47,179 nucleotides of DNA, taken from positions 1-47,179 of the forward strand of contig NZ_JAAQRO010000005.1 in the NCBI RefSeq assembly GCF_012070565.1, read 5' to 3'. This stretch comes from Anaerosporobacter faecicola. Lineage in GTDB: Bacteria; Bacillota; Clostridia; Lachnospirales; Lachnospiraceae. A program made the translations under genes and the position numbers. This document shows, piece after piece, positions 17,945 through 28,518 of this stretch. Position 1 is the stretch's first letter; every line of letters begins with the position of its first letter. Under the pieces are notes generated by a model. That model did no database searches. It was not told the origin of the DNA and was given only the letters and a program-made list of their open reading frames with translations.

Positions 17945-18886
17945 TTATTTAATTACTAATTTCGCTGCTCCTACGATTCCTGCATCATTTCCTAATTCAG
18001 CTAGCTTGAATTCTTTATCTTTGTGTGGGTTAAATGCGTATTTTTCATAATGTCTTTGAATTACATCTAACAAGATTGCTCCTGCTTTGGATACGCCGCC
18101 ACCGATTACGAATACATCTGGTTCCACAACAGCTGCAATGTTTGCACATGCAGTTCCAAGATACCAGCCTAATTGCTCTACACATTCCATTGCAAGAGCA
18201 TCTCCCTCTTTTGCAGCATCAAATATATTCTTTGCAGATAGATTTTCTTTATTTCGAATCGTAGATTCTGCTTCAGATTTAGCTAACATACGTTTTGCAA
18301 CTTTCACGATTCCTGTCGCTGAAGCGTACTGTTCCAAACAACCTTTCTTTCCACAGTTACAGCTATCTTCTTCTTCGTAATTGACAACCATATGTCCAAT
18401 TTCGCCTGCTGCTCCTTTGGTTCCTGTTATGATCTTTCCATCATGGATGACACCACCACCTACACCAGTTCCTAGTGTAATCATGATCATGTCTTGATAC
18501 CCTTTTCCACCACCAAGCCACATCTCACCTAAAGCGGCAACATTTGCATCATTTCCTGCTTTTACATTGGTTATACCAGTTAATTTTGTTACTTCTTCGG
18601 CTACATTGAATACACCCCAACCCAAATTAACACAGTTCAGAACAGTTCCTTTGGCATCTACTGGTCCTGGAACACCAATTCCTATTCCTTCGATTTCACC
18701 TTTGGATATGGACTTTTCGGTTAACTTATCTGCTAACGATGCACTAATCTCCGATAAAATCTTCTCTCCACCGTTCTCCTTATTGGTTTTAATCTCCCAT
18801 TTGTCTACAATTGTTCCTTCTGTTGTAAATAGTCCAATTTTAACTGTTGTTCCTCCAATATCAACACCAAAGCAATATTTATTCAT
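17945..18886 (-). CDS. glcK: ROK family glucokinase
   Basis: Phosphorylates glucose to glucose 6-phosphate with ATP. The 313-aa protein opens with the phosphate-binding motif GVDIGGTTVKIGLF. A second ATP-binding loop, GTGVGGGVI, lies in the middle, followed by the ROK zinc motif EIGHMV then CNCGKKGCLEQ. There is no N-terminal helix-turn-helix, so it is the kinase rather than a ROK repressor. It starts at ATG 18886 with AAAGGAACG upstream, in the same direction as hprK and murB but with gaps of about 280 and 480 bp. It feeds the same pathway as pfkA and fits the carbon-control neighbourhood. Confidence 0.94.
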   Translation of the reverse strand: MNKYCFGVDIGGTTVKIGLFTTEGTIVDKWEIKTNKENGGEKILSEISASLADKLTEKSISKGEIEGIGIGVPGPVDAKGTVLNCVNLGWGVFNVAEEVTKLTGITNVKAGNDANVAALGEMWLGGGKGYQDMIMITLGTGVGGGVIHDGKIITGTKGAAGEIGHMVVNYEEEDSCNCGKKGCLEQYASATGIVKVAKRMLAKSEAESTIRNKENLSAKNIFDAAKEGDALAMECVEQLGWYLGTACANIAAVVEPDVFVIGGGVSKAGAILLDVIQRHYEKYAFNPHKDKEFKLAELGNDAGIVGAAKLVIK

Positions 18887-19059
18887 TCTTCTCGTTCCTT
18901 TCTATTCCGCCTTCTATGTATTCATATATTCTAATCCCATTGCTTTTCCCTTTTGCAGGAACCTATTCCCCCTCTTTGGACCGGCAATGTGCGATTTTCC
19001 TAATTTTGTTCGACTACATGTTGCGTTCTCGCATTACGCTCCTACCATTTAAACACATT

Positions 19060-19145
19060 CTTGCTGGTGTCCAATGACTACGAATGACAAGGAAGCTTCT
19101 TTATCATCCTTTGGTATAACATGGTTTTGTTACTGCACCAGCAAG
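19060..19145. repeat. 10-bp inverted repeat between hprK and glcK
   Basis: Arms at 19060-19069 and 19136-19145 are perfectly inverted, 66 bp apart, in the 277-bp gap between hprK and glcK. No T-run follows on either strand. Function unknown. Confidence 0.45.
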
Positions 19146-19163
19146 GGTGCTTATTAGAATCTA

Positions 19164-20087
19164 TTATTTCTTCATTAAATTATTCGTTACACGGTTATAT
19201 AATTCTCTTGCTGCATTATAGCCCATCTTTTTCTGTCTGTAGTTTACAGCTGCAGATTCCACGATGATTGCTAGGTTTCTACCTGGACGAATTGGAATCT
19301 GATGACATACCACCTTATTACCTAGGAATTCTGTATACTGTTCATCCAATCCAAGGCGATCGTATTCCTGATCTTTGTTCCACTCTTCTAATTTGATGAC
19401 TAAGTCGATTGATTGTGTATTCTTAACACTTTCAACACCAAACAATGTCTTTACATCAATAATTCCGATACCACGTAATTCAATAAAATGTCGGGTAATA
19501 TCTGGCGCCGTACCGATCAATGTTGCATCACTTACTTTTTTGATTTCTACTACATCATCGGTTACAAGACGATGTCCTCTCTTGATTAATTCAAGAGCTG
19601 CTTCACTTTTACCAATTCCACTTTCACCCATGATTAAAACACCTTCACCATATACATCCACAAGCACTCCATGAATGGATATTCTAGGTGCTAATTCTAC
19701 TTTAAGCCAACGTATTACTTCTGCCATGAATGCAGAGGTTGGTTGCTCTGTTTGGAATATTGGAACCCCTTTTTGTGTTGCTAAATCAATTAAGCTTGGC
19801 TCAATTTCAATATTACGGCAGAAGACGATGCATGGAACCTTGTAATCAAGTAAACGTGTCATGATACCTACTCCATGATCTTTCTCCATCTTTTGCATAT
19901 AAGCATGTTCCACATTACCAATAACTTGTACGCGATCCGAATCAAAGTAATCAAAGAAGCCTGCTAATTGTAATGCTGGTCGGTTCACGTCCGTTTGTGT
20001 AATCATTATTTCATCGATATTAATATCTGGCGTACAATTAACAAGTTTCATCTTCTCTACTAACTTTTTCAGTTCTACTGTATACAT
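19164..20087 (-). CDS. hprK: HPr kinase/phosphorylase
   Basis: Bifunctional enzyme that phosphorylates HPr and Crh on Ser46 when glycolytic intermediates are high and removes the phosphate otherwise; it drives carbon catabolite repression in Firmicutes. Walker A GESGIGKS lies at about residue 153, and the family signature ELRGIGIIDVKTLFG follows. From ATG 20087, eight bases after AAGGAG, the protein is 307 aa, the usual size; the longer frame to 20177 adds 30 residues without a ribosome site. It lies 112 bp downstream of uvrC. Its likely partner, the Ser46-containing HPr-like protein, is encoded at 14410. Confidence 0.96.
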   Translation of the reverse strand: MYTVELKKLVEKMKLVNCTPDINIDEIMITQTDVNRPALQLAGFFDYFDSDRVQVIGNVEHAYMQKMEKDHGVGIMTRLLDYKVPCIVFCRNIEIEPSLIDLATQKGVPIFQTEQPTSAFMAEVIRWLKVELAPRISIHGVLVDVYGEGVLIMGESGIGKSEAALELIKRGHRLVTDDVVEIKKVSDATLIGTAPDITRHFIELRGIGIIDVKTLFGVESVKNTQSIDLVIKLEEWNKDQEYDRLGLDEQYTEFLGNKVVCHQIPIRPGRNLAIIVESAAVNYRQKKMGYNAARELYNRVTNNLMKK

Positions 20088-20199
20088 ATCAAAATCTCCT
20101 TCGCCATCTAATATTCCTTTATCTATTCTTGTAATCTCCAGAGCAGAAAACGGACTTTTATAAGCATATATTACCATAATCTATGTGGAGTGTCAAAAA

Positions 20200-22083
20200 T
20201 CAATCGTTCTTTTCATTCTCTTCTTTATGAAAGAAATCATACACTTGTTTAGCCGCTTTTTCATTCATCGTTGGTATGATTGCTAACTCCGATAACTCTG
20301 CTGCCTTTATTGCGTCCAGTGACATAAAATGTTTCATTAACTCAATTCTTCTCTTCTGACCAATTCCCGGAATATCATCAAGAATAGAATGTACCTGTTC
20401 TTTGCTTCGTAAGGAACGGTGATACTCAATGGCAAAACGGTGGGTCTCATCCTGAATTCTTGTAATTAGTTTGAAAGCTTCACTATTACGATCAATAGGA
20501 ATTTCTACATTATTATAATACAATCCTCTTGTTCTATGATTATCATCTTTGACCATACCGCACACAGGTATGTTCAAATGTAATTCTTCCATAACTTTTA
20601 ATGCAATATTGACTTGGCCTCGTCCACCATCCATCATAATCAGATCAGGGAAACGTGTGAAGCTTCCATGTTCCAGGTCCATATTTTTCTCCAATAATTC
20701 TGCTTTTTCCTGTTTTCCATGGGTAAACCGTCTTGTAAGAACCTCATTCATACTTGCATAATCATCACTGCCTGTAACCCATTTGATCTTAAATTTTCGA
20801 TAATCATTTCTCTTCGGCTTTCCATTCTCATATACCACCATGGAACCTACTGACTCAAATCCATTAATATTGGAGATATCATAGGATTCTACTCTCTTTA
20901 GGTTCTGTAGATCCAGTAAATCCATGATCTCCATCATTGCTCCTCGAGTTCGTTGCTCTTCCCTCTTAATCTTTTCTGCATCCTGCTGCAAAACAAGAGA
21001 AGCATTTTTTTCCGCTAATTCCACCAGCTTCTCTTTTTCACCCTTTTTCGGATTGGTGATGTACACCTTTTGTCCCCTTTTCGCCGTAAGCCATTCACTG
21101 ATCAATTCTGGTTCTTCTAATTCCTCTTGCAGCAATAATTCTCTTGGGATAAATGGTGTTCCCGCATAAAACTGCTTTACAAAGCTTGTCATAACCCCGG
21201 ACCGTGTATCATTTTCAACACCTGTGAGATGATAATGCTCTCTTCCAATCAATTTTCCATTTCGAATAAAGAATACCTGAACAACCGCTTCATCTCCAGC
21301 CCGTGCAAAGGCGATGACATCCTTATCCTCTTGATTAGACGTACTGGTAATCTTCTGCTTTTGTGCCATATGCCTTACACTATTCATTAGGTCTCGATAT
21401 CCGGCAGCTTCTTCAAATTCCATATTCTCCGAAGCAGTTAGCATCTTCTTCTCAAGCATCGCCAATACCTCAGAAAAGTTTCCATTCAGAAAATCCATAA
21501 TCTGATCTACTGATTTTCGATATTCCGCCTCTGTAATATACCCTTGGCATGGACCACTGCACTGCTTAATATGATAAAACAAACACGCCCGTTCCTTCCC
21601 AATGTCTCTTGGTAACACCCGGTTGCAGGTACGAATCTGGTAGATTTTCCGAATGAGATCCAAGGTATCTTTGACCGCTGTTCCACTTGTATACGGACCA
21701 AAATATTTGGCTTTATCCTTCTTCACCTGTCTAGCGATCATTACTCTTGGATATGCTTCCTGTATTGTAACCTTGATATACGGATAATTTTTATCATCTT
21801 TAAGCATTGTATTATATCTTGGCATATGTTCTTTAATCAAATTACTTTCTAAAACAAGTGCCTCAACTTCAGAGTCTGTAATGATATATTCAAAATGATC
21901 GATTCGGGACACCATCTTAACAATTTTCGGGGTTAGATTTCGACTACTTTGAAAATACTGCCTAACTCGATTTTTTAAACTGATGGCTTTCCCAACATAG
22001 ATAATAGTATCATGCTTATCACGCATGATATAAACTCCTGGTTTTGCAGGAAGTTTCTTTAATTCTTCTTCAATATTAAACAT
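20200..22083 (-). CDS. uvrC: Excinuclease ABC subunit C
   Basis: Nuclease subunit of nucleotide excision repair, making both incisions around a lesion located by UvrAB. The 627-aa protein has the GIY-YIG domain first ([10 protein letters not shown] then IIYVGKA, about 14-92), a cysteine cluster near [13 protein letters not shown], a UVR motif (about 200-235), the RNase H-like C domain (MMDGGRGQ, about 480-488) and terminal helix-hairpin-helix motifs. Start at 22083 with AAAGGGGAAG. hprK follows. Confidence 0.97.
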   Translation of the reverse strand: MFNIEEELKKLPAKPGVYIMRDKHDTIIYVGKAISLKNRVRQYFQSSRNLTPKIVKMVSRIDHFEYIITDSEVEALVLESNLIKEHMPRYNTMLKDDKNYPYIKVTIQEAYPRVMIARQVKKDKAKYFGPYTSGTAVKDTLDLIRKIYQIRTCNRVLPRDIGKERACLFYHIKQCSGPCQGYITEAEYRKSVDQIMDFLNGNFSEVLAMLEKKMLTASENMEFEEAAGYRDLMNSVRHMAQKQKITSTSNQEDKDVIAFARAGDEAVVQVFFIRNGKLIGREHYHLTGVENDTRSGVMTSFVKQFYAGTPFIPRELLLQEELEEPELISEWLTAKRGQKVYITNPKKGEKEKLVELAEKNASLVLQQDAEKIKREEQRTRGAMMEIMDLLDLQNLKRVESYDISNINGFESVGSMVVYENGKPKRNDYRKFKIKWVTGSDDYASMNEVLTRRFTHGKQEKAELLEKNMDLEHGSFTRFPDLIMMDGGRGQVNIALKVMEELHLNIPVCGMVKDDNHRTRGLYYNNVEIPIDRNSEAFKLITRIQDETHRFAIEYHRSLRSKEQVHSILDDIPGIGQKRRIELMKHFMSLDAIKAAELSELAIIPTMNEKAAKQVYDFFHKEENEKND

Positions 22084-22192
22084 GAACTTCCCCTTTCTAG
22101 CAATTGATTTTCTATATACTCACTTGTACTATTTCTTTCATATTAATAATCCACAAAAGACCGATTATATATGAACGGAAGAATATTTGCTA

Positions 22193-23002
22193 TCATAGCA
22201 TATATTCTTCTATTATATGAGCAACCCCATCTTCCTCATTGGATTTGGTAATTAGATCGGCATGTTCTTTTACGATATCCTGTGCATTATCCATTGCTAC
22301 CCCAAGTCCTGCATATTGAATCATGGATAAATCATTAAAACCATCTCCCATAGCGATTAGTTCCTCTTTTGTCAATCCAAGAATCTCAAGTAAGTGGGAT
22401 AAAGAATTCGCTTTATCCACATTAAGTGGCATGAATTCTAGAAAATACGGTTCTGATCGGTAGATACTTAGCTGATCCCCATACTTCTGTTGCATCTCTT
22501 TTTCTAGTATTGCTAATTTCTCTGGTTCTCCTGTCATTAAACATTTATTCACATCAAATGTAATGTACTGATCGAAATTCTCAATATCCCGTACCTTAAT
22601 CTTATTGATCTTCGCTTCGATATCTACATACGAATCATGATTACATCCACAGATTACATCATCTCCCTCGTATGTAATAATACTAACCTGATGTTCTTTT
22701 GCTTCATTATATAATACCGGAACGATTTCCCTTGGCATTACATTTTGATAGATAATCTCTCCTGTTTTACAATCCTTTATCCTAGCACCGTTGAATGCTA
22801 AGATATATCCACCTTTCGTCTCCAGTTCCAATGTATCTTCTATTCCACGAATTCCAGCTATTGGTCTTCCTGATGCAACAATAATAATTTTGCCTTCTTC
22901 TTGCGCCCTTGTTATCGCTTTCTTCGTACGACTTGTCACTTCTTTTTTTGTATTCGTTAATGTTCCGTCAATATCCAATGCAATTGCTTTATATTCTTTC
23001 AT
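22193..23002 (-). CDS. Cof-type HAD family phosphatase
   Basis: A 269-aa HAD hydrolase with motif I DIDGTLTN (about 10-17), motif II SGRP (about 44), a C2-type cap domain in the middle, and motif IV GDGFNDLSM (about 214-222). Cof-type enzymes dephosphorylate sugar phosphates, FMN or related metabolites; the exact substrate cannot be told. Start at 23002 behind AAAAGGAG. It lies downstream of ftsH with a terminator in between. Confidence 0.92.
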   Translation of the reverse strand: MKEYKAIALDIDGTLTNTKKEVTSRTKKAITRAQEEGKIIIVASGRPIAGIRGIEDTLELETKGGYILAFNGARIKDCKTGEIIYQNVMPREIVPVLYNEAKEHQVSIITYEGDDVICGCNHDSYVDIEAKINKIKVRDIENFDQYITFDVNKCLMTGEPEKLAILEKEMQQKYGDQLSIYRSEPYFLEFMPLNVDKANSLSHLLEILGLTKEELIAMGDGFNDLSMIQYAGLGVAMDNAQDIVKEHADLITKSNEEDGVAHIIEEYML

Positions 23003-23020
23003 TATAAACTCCTTTTCAGT

Positions 23021-23057
23021 AAAAAAGCTGTCACATCCACTATGCGACAGCTTTTTT
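23021..23057 (-). terminator. Terminator between ftsH and the HAD gene
   Basis: Perfect 12-bp stem (23021-23032 with 23046-23057) with A-rich and T-rich ends that make it work on either strand. On the minus strand it lies about 90 bp after the ftsH stop and just upstream of the HAD gene's ribosome site. Confidence 0.85.
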
Positions 23058-23144
23058 AATTTTTCGATTATTCACCGATCTTCTTCACGCTCACTAAACC
23101 ATCTGCGTTATTCGATTTTTATTTAAAGATACCTATCTTGTACC

Positions 23145-25178
23145 TTAATCCTCTTTGTTTCTTCCACTTTTGTCAATTTCATTTTGCTCTATTTTTTTCG
23201 TTTCTTCCGTTATCTCAGACTCATTCGAAAGTTCTTTCCCTTCCTCGCTTGTCTCTGCCACACTTAAAAGGTCCTTTCCTTCACCAGATGCTTCTGCTTT
23301 ATTAGGAAGTTCCATTCCTTCTTCTTCCTCTTCTGGGATTCCTTTTACTTCACGATAAATCTTCATGAACTCTTTCCCCGTAATGGTTTCTTTCTCCATA
23401 AGGAATTCTGCTATACGGTCTAAGGTTTCACGATTTGCTTCTAGTAACTCTACTGCTTTATCGTAACATTCCTTTAGAATCTTAATGATCTCATTATCGA
23501 TTTCACCTGCTGTAGCATCTCCACAATTCAATACAGGTCTTCCATCTAAATAACGATTCTCTACCGATTCCAATCCCATTAGTCCAAATCGTTCTGTCAT
23601 ACCAAATTGGGTAACCATTGCTCTTGCAATCTGTGTTGCTTTCTCAATATCATTGGAAGCACCAGTGGTAATTGAATGAAATACGATCTCTTCTGCAGCT
23701 CGTCCTCCATATAACGTCGTGATTCTCGTTAATAATTCATCTTTGGTATTCAGATATTTTTCTTCCTCTGGTACTTGCATCACATAACCAAGAGAACCCA
23801 TTGTTCTAGGGACAATGGTAATCTTTTGAACAGGTTCTGCCTCTTTCATCAATGCAGTAACGAGTGCATGTCCTACTTCGTGATATGCTACCACTTTCTT
23901 TTCTTCTTTTCCAAGAATTCGATCTTTTTTCTCTTTACCTGCTATAACAACTTCAACTGATTCAAATAAATCTTCCTGTGTTACAACCGTTCTACCTGCT
24001 TTTACAGCTGTGATCGCTGCTTCATTAATCATGTTCGCAAGGTCAGAACCTACGGCACCTGAAGTTGCCAAAGCAATTGCTTCTAAATCAACGGAATCAT
24101 GCATCAAAACATCTTTTGCATGAACCTTCAGAATATCAATTCTTCCTTTTAAATCCGGTTTATCTACAATTACACGTCGATCAAAACGTCCCGGACGTAA
24201 TAATGCTTTATCCAATACTTCCGGCCGATTTGTTGCAGCTAAGATTACCAGTCCTTTTGATGTATCAAAACCATCCATCTCTGATAGTAACTGGTTTAAT
24301 GTCTGCTCTCTTTCATCATTACCGCCGCCATAATGGTTATCACGGCTCTTACCAATTGCATCAATTTCATCGATAAATATAATACAAGGTGCCTGCTGTT
24401 GTGCCTGTTTGAATAAATCCCTTACACGAGATGCACCAACACCAACAAACATCTCCACAAAGTCAGAACCTGATAATGAGAAAAATGGCACTTTTGCTTC
24501 TCCTGCTACGGCTTTCGCAAGTAATGTTTTTCCTGTTCCTGGTGGTCCAACTAAAAGCGCACCTTTCGGTAATTTTGCACCAATCCTCGTGTATTTTCCT
24601 GGATTATGAAGAAAATCCACAAGTTCCTTTAATGACTCTTTCGCTTCTTCCTGTCCCGCAACATCTTTAAATGTTACACCTGTTTCCTTTTCTACATAGA
24701 CCTTAGCATTGCTCTTGCCAACGCCCATCATTCCACCGCCACCTTTACTGATCATACGGTACACCATGCTCATAACAATTCCAATTAGTAAAAATGGCAG
24801 AAAGTAAATTGTAATAAATTCCAAAATACCTGTACTTGTATCATGAACCGTTCCACTATACGTTACTTTTGCTGCATCAAGTGCATCATACAACCCAGGC
24901 TCATTCAAATACCCTGTATAATAGGTTATATTAAAAAGTCCATTGGACTTCTCTTCTTTAGGTATAATCGTAATCTTATTGGAGTCAATCTTAACGGATT
25001 TTACTTTCCCTTCCTCCAACATAGTCATGAATTCTGTATAGCTTACTTCTACTTTTGCACTTTCCTTCAGTTGATTTGTCATAAAATAAAATAGCACAAA
25101 TGCACAGAGTGTAGCAACGATACAGAAGATGAGACCTGATTTATTTCCATTCTTTTTGTTATTGTTCTTTTTATCCAA
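23145..25178 (-). CDS. ftsH: ATP-dependent zinc metalloprotease FtsH
   Basis: Membrane-bound AAA+ protease that degrades damaged membrane proteins and short-lived regulators. Of 677 aa: TM1 at about 14-32, an extracytoplasmic domain, TM2 at about 118-138, Walker A GPPGTGKT (about 206), Walker [13 protein letters not shown] (RPGRFDR), and zinc motif HEVGH (about 431). The C-terminal 50 residues are a Glu/Ser/Thr-rich tail with loosely repeated segments. It starts with TTG at 25178, six bases after GGAGGT. A good promoter lies 40-70 bp upstream. Confidence 0.97.
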   Translation of the reverse strand: MDKKNNNKKNGNKSGLIFCIVATLCAFVLFYFMTNQLKESAKVEVSYTEFMTMLEEGKVKSVKIDSNKITIIPKEEKSNGLFNITYYTGYLNEPGLYDALDAAKVTYSGTVHDTSTGILEFITIYFLPFLLIGIVMSMVYRMISKGGGGMMGVGKSNAKVYVEKETGVTFKDVAGQEEAKESLKELVDFLHNPGKYTRIGAKLPKGALLVGPPGTGKTLLAKAVAGEAKVPFFSLSGSDFVEMFVGVGASRVRDLFKQAQQQAPCIIFIDEIDAIGKSRDNHYGGGNDEREQTLNQLLSEMDGFDTSKGLVILAATNRPEVLDKALLRPGRFDRRVIVDKPDLKGRIDILKVHAKDVLMHDSVDLEAIALATSGAVGSDLANMINEAAITAVKAGRTVVTQEDLFESVEVVIAGKEKKDRILGKEEKKVVAYHEVGHALVTALMKEAEPVQKITIVPRTMGSLGYVMQVPEEEKYLNTKDELLTRITTLYGGRAAEEIVFHSITTGASNDIEKATQIARAMVTQFGMTERFGLMGLESVENRYLDGRPVLNCGDATAGEIDNEIIKILKECYDKAVELLEANRETLDRIAEFLMEKETITGKEFMKIYREVKGIPEEEEEGMELPNKAEASGEGKDLLSVAETSEEGKELSNESEITEETKKIEQNEIDKSGRNKED

Positions 25179-25217
25179 TATTCTACCTCCGTATGCATTG
25201 ATTCCATATTATGTTCA

Positions 25218-25246
25218 TTATAATGTTAGTATTTCCATAAATCAAT
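25218..25246 (-). promoter_or_regulatory. Sigma-A-type promoter for ftsH
   Basis: Minus strand TTGATT (25246-25241), 17-bp spacer, TATAAT (25223-25218), about 40 bp upstream of the ftsH TTG start. Confidence 0.75.
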
Positions 25247-25468
25247 AGAATAATGTCTAAAATTTTTGTGTCCTAAAAGCGAAAAATATATGAATTAAGA
25301 CTTGTAAACCATCTTTATATTTGGCATATTATAGTATTGTAGGAACACTTATGGAAATACAAATTAAGTGGTCACCTTACCAAATGTTGCGTTACAAGAC
25401 CAAGTTGAAATTTGTTCCAATTGGTTCTGTCATCCTACGAAAAGAGGTCTTTCAGAAAGGAATTTCTT

Positions 25469-25933
25469 ATGAAAATATTAGTCGATGCTGATGCATGCCC
25501 GGTCAGGCTGATCATTGAAAAAGTAGCAAAAGAATTATCGATCCCCGTGATCATGATCATAGATACCAGTCATATACTGGAATCCGATTATTCCGAGATT
25601 GTTCATGTCAGCAAAGCCCCTGATGCTGTTGATATAGCATTGATCAACCGAACAAATGAAGGAGATATCGCCGTAACACAGGATTACGGTGTTGCTACTA
25701 TGGTTCTTGGAAAAAAGGGGTATGCCATCAATCAGAATGGTCGAGTCTATACCAATGAAAATATTGATCTTTTAATGTTTGAACGGCATATTGCCAAGAA
25801 ACAACGCCGTGCTGGTGTTCGTACTTCAAGTATACGAAAACGTACAAAAGAAGATAATGACCGCTTTGAATATTCCTTCCGCAAACTATGTAAACTTGCG
25901 CTAAGCCGTCAATCTGATTCATCGAATTCCTAA
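25469..25933 (+). CDS. YaiI/YqxD family protein (DUF188)
   Basis: About 154 aa, starting MKILVDADACP, the hallmark of this family; it also has the internal VTQDYGVATM and the C-terminal RRAGVRT segment. The fold is PIN-like and a nuclease role has been suggested, but function is not established. I chose ATG 25469 because GAAAGGA sits seven bases upstream and the family begins here; the track through 25412 adds an unconserved extension. It is a lone plus-strand gene divergent from ftsH, closed by its own terminator. Confidence 0.92.
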   Translation: MKILVDADACPVRLIIEKVAKELSIPVIMIIDTSHILESDYSEIVHVSKAPDAVDIALINRTNEGDIAVTQDYGVATMVLGKKGYAINQNGRVYTNENIDLLMFERHIAKKQRRAGVRTSSIRKRTKEDNDRFEYSFRKLCKLALSRQSDSSNS

Positions 25934-25939
25934 ATGATG

Positions 25940-26022
25940 AATAGCACCCTGGCATAAGACAACTTGCTATAATCCCGTTAAACGATTACAGCTAATGCCT
26001 TATTCTAAGGTGCTATTTTTTC
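25940..26022 (+). terminator. Terminator after the YaiI/YqxD gene
   Basis: A 9-bp stem (25940-25948 with 26009-26017), with possible extra pairing inside its 60-base apical region, is followed by a T-run at 26016-26021. Confidence 0.65.
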
Positions 26023-26114
26023 AGTTAAGTATAATTCTTACTCCTATAGAAGATTCATTTTGATCAGGTCATTGACTCCTTCTCTTTTCGCTTTTGACTT
26101 TCCCTTTATACTCT

Positions 26115-28202
26115 TTATATATGGAATTTTTGAATAATTTCTTCCAAATCCTTTGCTCCTACTTTATTCTCCTCCAAGCACGTATATCCTTCCTGCGTTT
26201 TCATAACTGCATCACTGGATTTTTCTGCAATGACATAGATTCCCTGTGAAGACTGGGTAACCGTAGCATTAATGGCAACAAGAATATCTGTGATTTCATT
26301 CATATCCTGTGATAACTTTTCTACCGCTTCATCCGTTCCGCTCATTACGGTACGGAACGTATTGGCATCATTTTCATATTGTTCACTAACATGTTGGAAG
26401 TTATCATAATCACCTGCTACATTATTCTGGATAAAATTCATTGTAACATTCATACAGGCGGCCATATTCGTAACAGCAGTCGTCACCTCGTCAACAATGC
26501 CATTGATTCCGTCCAAGGTTTTCATGGTCTCAGAAGCTAGATTTCCTATCTCCGTTGCTACAACTGCAAATCCTCTACCTGCTTCACCCGCTCTTGCCGC
26601 TTCGATACTCGCATTTAATGCTAGTAAGTTTGTCTGTGAAGAAATTCCCTTGATTTCCTCCGTCAATTCACTGATCTTATGTACTGCTTTGGAATTATCC
26701 ATTGCTTCCTTCGCTTTACTTGCAATATCCTCATATATTGTCTGTGCTTTTTCATTAGAGTCTTTTGCTTTCATCCGTAAAGCAAGTGCTCTGTCCAAGA
26801 TATTTCCTGATTCTTTTAACGCCTCTTTTGTAACACCCGAGATCTCTTGTGCATTATCTTTTGCCGTTCTCAACCGTTCTGATATGGATTCCGTATTAGA
26901 GGCAGTCTCTTCCATTCCTGATGCCAACTCTTCCGTCGTTGAGGAGTTATCCTCTGCCATATCATAATACTGTTTCATCACTTCATCTAGTCGTGTTACA
27001 TTGGACAGGATATTCTCTTTAACATGGTTCATATTAATGACCGTATTCTGCAAAGCACTTCGCATCGTAAGTACCGCTTTTGCCATTTGTCCCGTTTCAT
27101 CATGTCTCTTGGACAATGTATTCATATCTTCACTTGCTGCAAAGTTTAATTTTGCTGTTTCATTGATCACTTTGGTAATTCTCTTTATTGGTTTTGCCAG
27201 TCCGGTTCCAAGGAAAATACCCGAAATAATAACAATAAGTTCTAACACTACCACTACCACTGCTATTTTCTTTTTCATTACCATGGCATTTTTCTGAATA
27301 TCCACTTTTGGAACTGTCAAAACATAACGCATGCCATTATCTAACTTATGGAGTGTGAGATACTTATCCTTTCCCTGATAGCTATAGGAAATTAACTGAT
27401 CTTCCTGCTCTCCGTTATTGATCTTCTCTATTGCTTTTTGAAGAGACTCTCCACCGATCTCTGAAAGATCGCATCCAAAATCCAAATCCTTATGAAACAT
27501 AATCTTATTATCGTCACCTAGTAGAAATGAATACCCATTCTCATAACTAACTGGTTTCGATACAATATCGGTTAATTTTCTATAATCAATATCCATTCCT
27601 ACAATTCCCACTGATTCCCCGTTTATATACAGTGGTACGACGTAAGAGATCATATAGATATTAATATTTGCATTCTGATAAGGTTCCATCCACATTGGAG
27701 CTTTATTGTTTACCGGAAGATAGTACCAGCCAACGTGCTCTAGATCATCCTTCTCATATGTACTAAAATCAGTCGGTGTAACACTTTGAAACGCTTCGTC
27801 AACCGAATTTCTACTTAAGAATATACCTGACGTTGGTTCTGTAAAATCAGGATTGTATCTTATGTATGCAGTAATAGCTCCTTTCGTATTATTGGCGAAT
27901 TCCACAACGTCATCTGCAACTGAACTTGTAAAAGACGAAACATATGTATAATTATTCTTAAACTGACTTATATCCAGTTTACTTAATACAATAGCACTTA
28001 ACGTGTCCACGGACTGTTCAATTTGTGAAATCAGTGCATTCATCTCTGAACTACGATTTGTACTGGTAAGTGACATGTAGTCTTTTGCGTTGCGATTTGC
28101 CATTTTACTAGACTCTGTCACGCTTATGAAACTTAGTATGATTGACAGTGTCATCGTGCAAAGTATGTAACTTAAAATGATCTTACTTCTTATCGTCCTC
28201 AT
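26115..28202 (-). CDS. Methyl-accepting chemotaxis protein
   Basis: A 695-aa chemoreceptor. TM1 is at about 8-28. An extracytoplasmic sensor of about 280 residues follows and looks like a double-Cache domain ([12 protein letters not shown], then GYSFLLGDD). TM2 is at about 308-330, then a HAMP domain and a long coiled-coil signalling domain with the conserved tip ([19 protein letters not shown]). It passes ligand binding to CheW/CheA. Start at 28202 with GGGAGGT; the frame extends to 28259 without a ribosome site. No chemotaxis kinase genes are nearby. Ligand unknown. Confidence 0.94.
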   Translation of the reverse strand: MRTIRSKIILSYILCTMTLSIILSFISVTESSKMANRNAKDYMSLTSTNRSSEMNALISQIEQSVDTLSAIVLSKLDISQFKNNYTYVSSFTSSVADDVVEFANNTKGAITAYIRYNPDFTEPTSGIFLSRNSVDEAFQSVTPTDFSTYEKDDLEHVGWYYLPVNNKAPMWMEPYQNANINIYMISYVVPLYINGESVGIVGMDIDYRKLTDIVSKPVSYENGYSFLLGDDNKIMFHKDLDFGCDLSEIGGESLQKAIEKINNGEQEDQLISYSYQGKDKYLTLHKLDNGMRYVLTVPKVDIQKNAMVMKKKIAVVVVVLELIVIISGIFLGTGLAKPIKRITKVINETAKLNFAASEDMNTLSKRHDETGQMAKAVLTMRSALQNTVINMNHVKENILSNVTRLDEVMKQYYDMAEDNSSTTEELASGMEETASNTESISERLRTAKDNAQEISGVTKEALKESGNILDRALALRMKAKDSNEKAQTIYEDIASKAKEAMDNSKAVHKISELTEEIKGISSQTNLLALNASIEAARAGEAGRGFAVVATEIGNLASETMKTLDGINGIVDEVTTAVTNMAACMNVTMNFIQNNVAGDYDNFQHVSEQYENDANTFRTVMSGTDEAVEKLSQDMNEITDILVAINATVTQSSQGIYVIAEKSSDAVMKTQEGYTCLEENKVGAKDLEEIIQKFHI

Positions 28203-28457
28203 AAAACGACCTCCCTTTTCCTCTAAAGTGTTTCTCTTTTGTGCTGTGTATGATACCAAGATTATGGATCAAACGAAAAGTACCAATTAATTCATACTTA
28301 CTATAATGGGTATTTTTCATAACTAGTATCGATTTATTATACCAATTTTTCTTTATTTATTCACTTCTTTTTCTCTATAAATTGATTTATTTTTATCATA
28401 AATCATACAAAAATTTTTCCTATATACTATTTATTGCAGCTTTTGTATAAATTGATT

Positions 28458-28507
28458 TAAAAAAGGACAAAATAGAAAAATTCAACCATAATTTTTCTAC
28501 TTTGTCC
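28458..28507 (-). terminator. Terminator of the peptide transporter operon
   Basis: An 18-bp stem (28465-28482 with 28490-28507, one G-U pair) with a 7-base loop is followed on the minus strand by seven T. It begins 11 bp after the stop codon of the fused ATPase gene. Confidence 0.9.
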
Positions 28508-28518
28508 ACTCATAAAAC

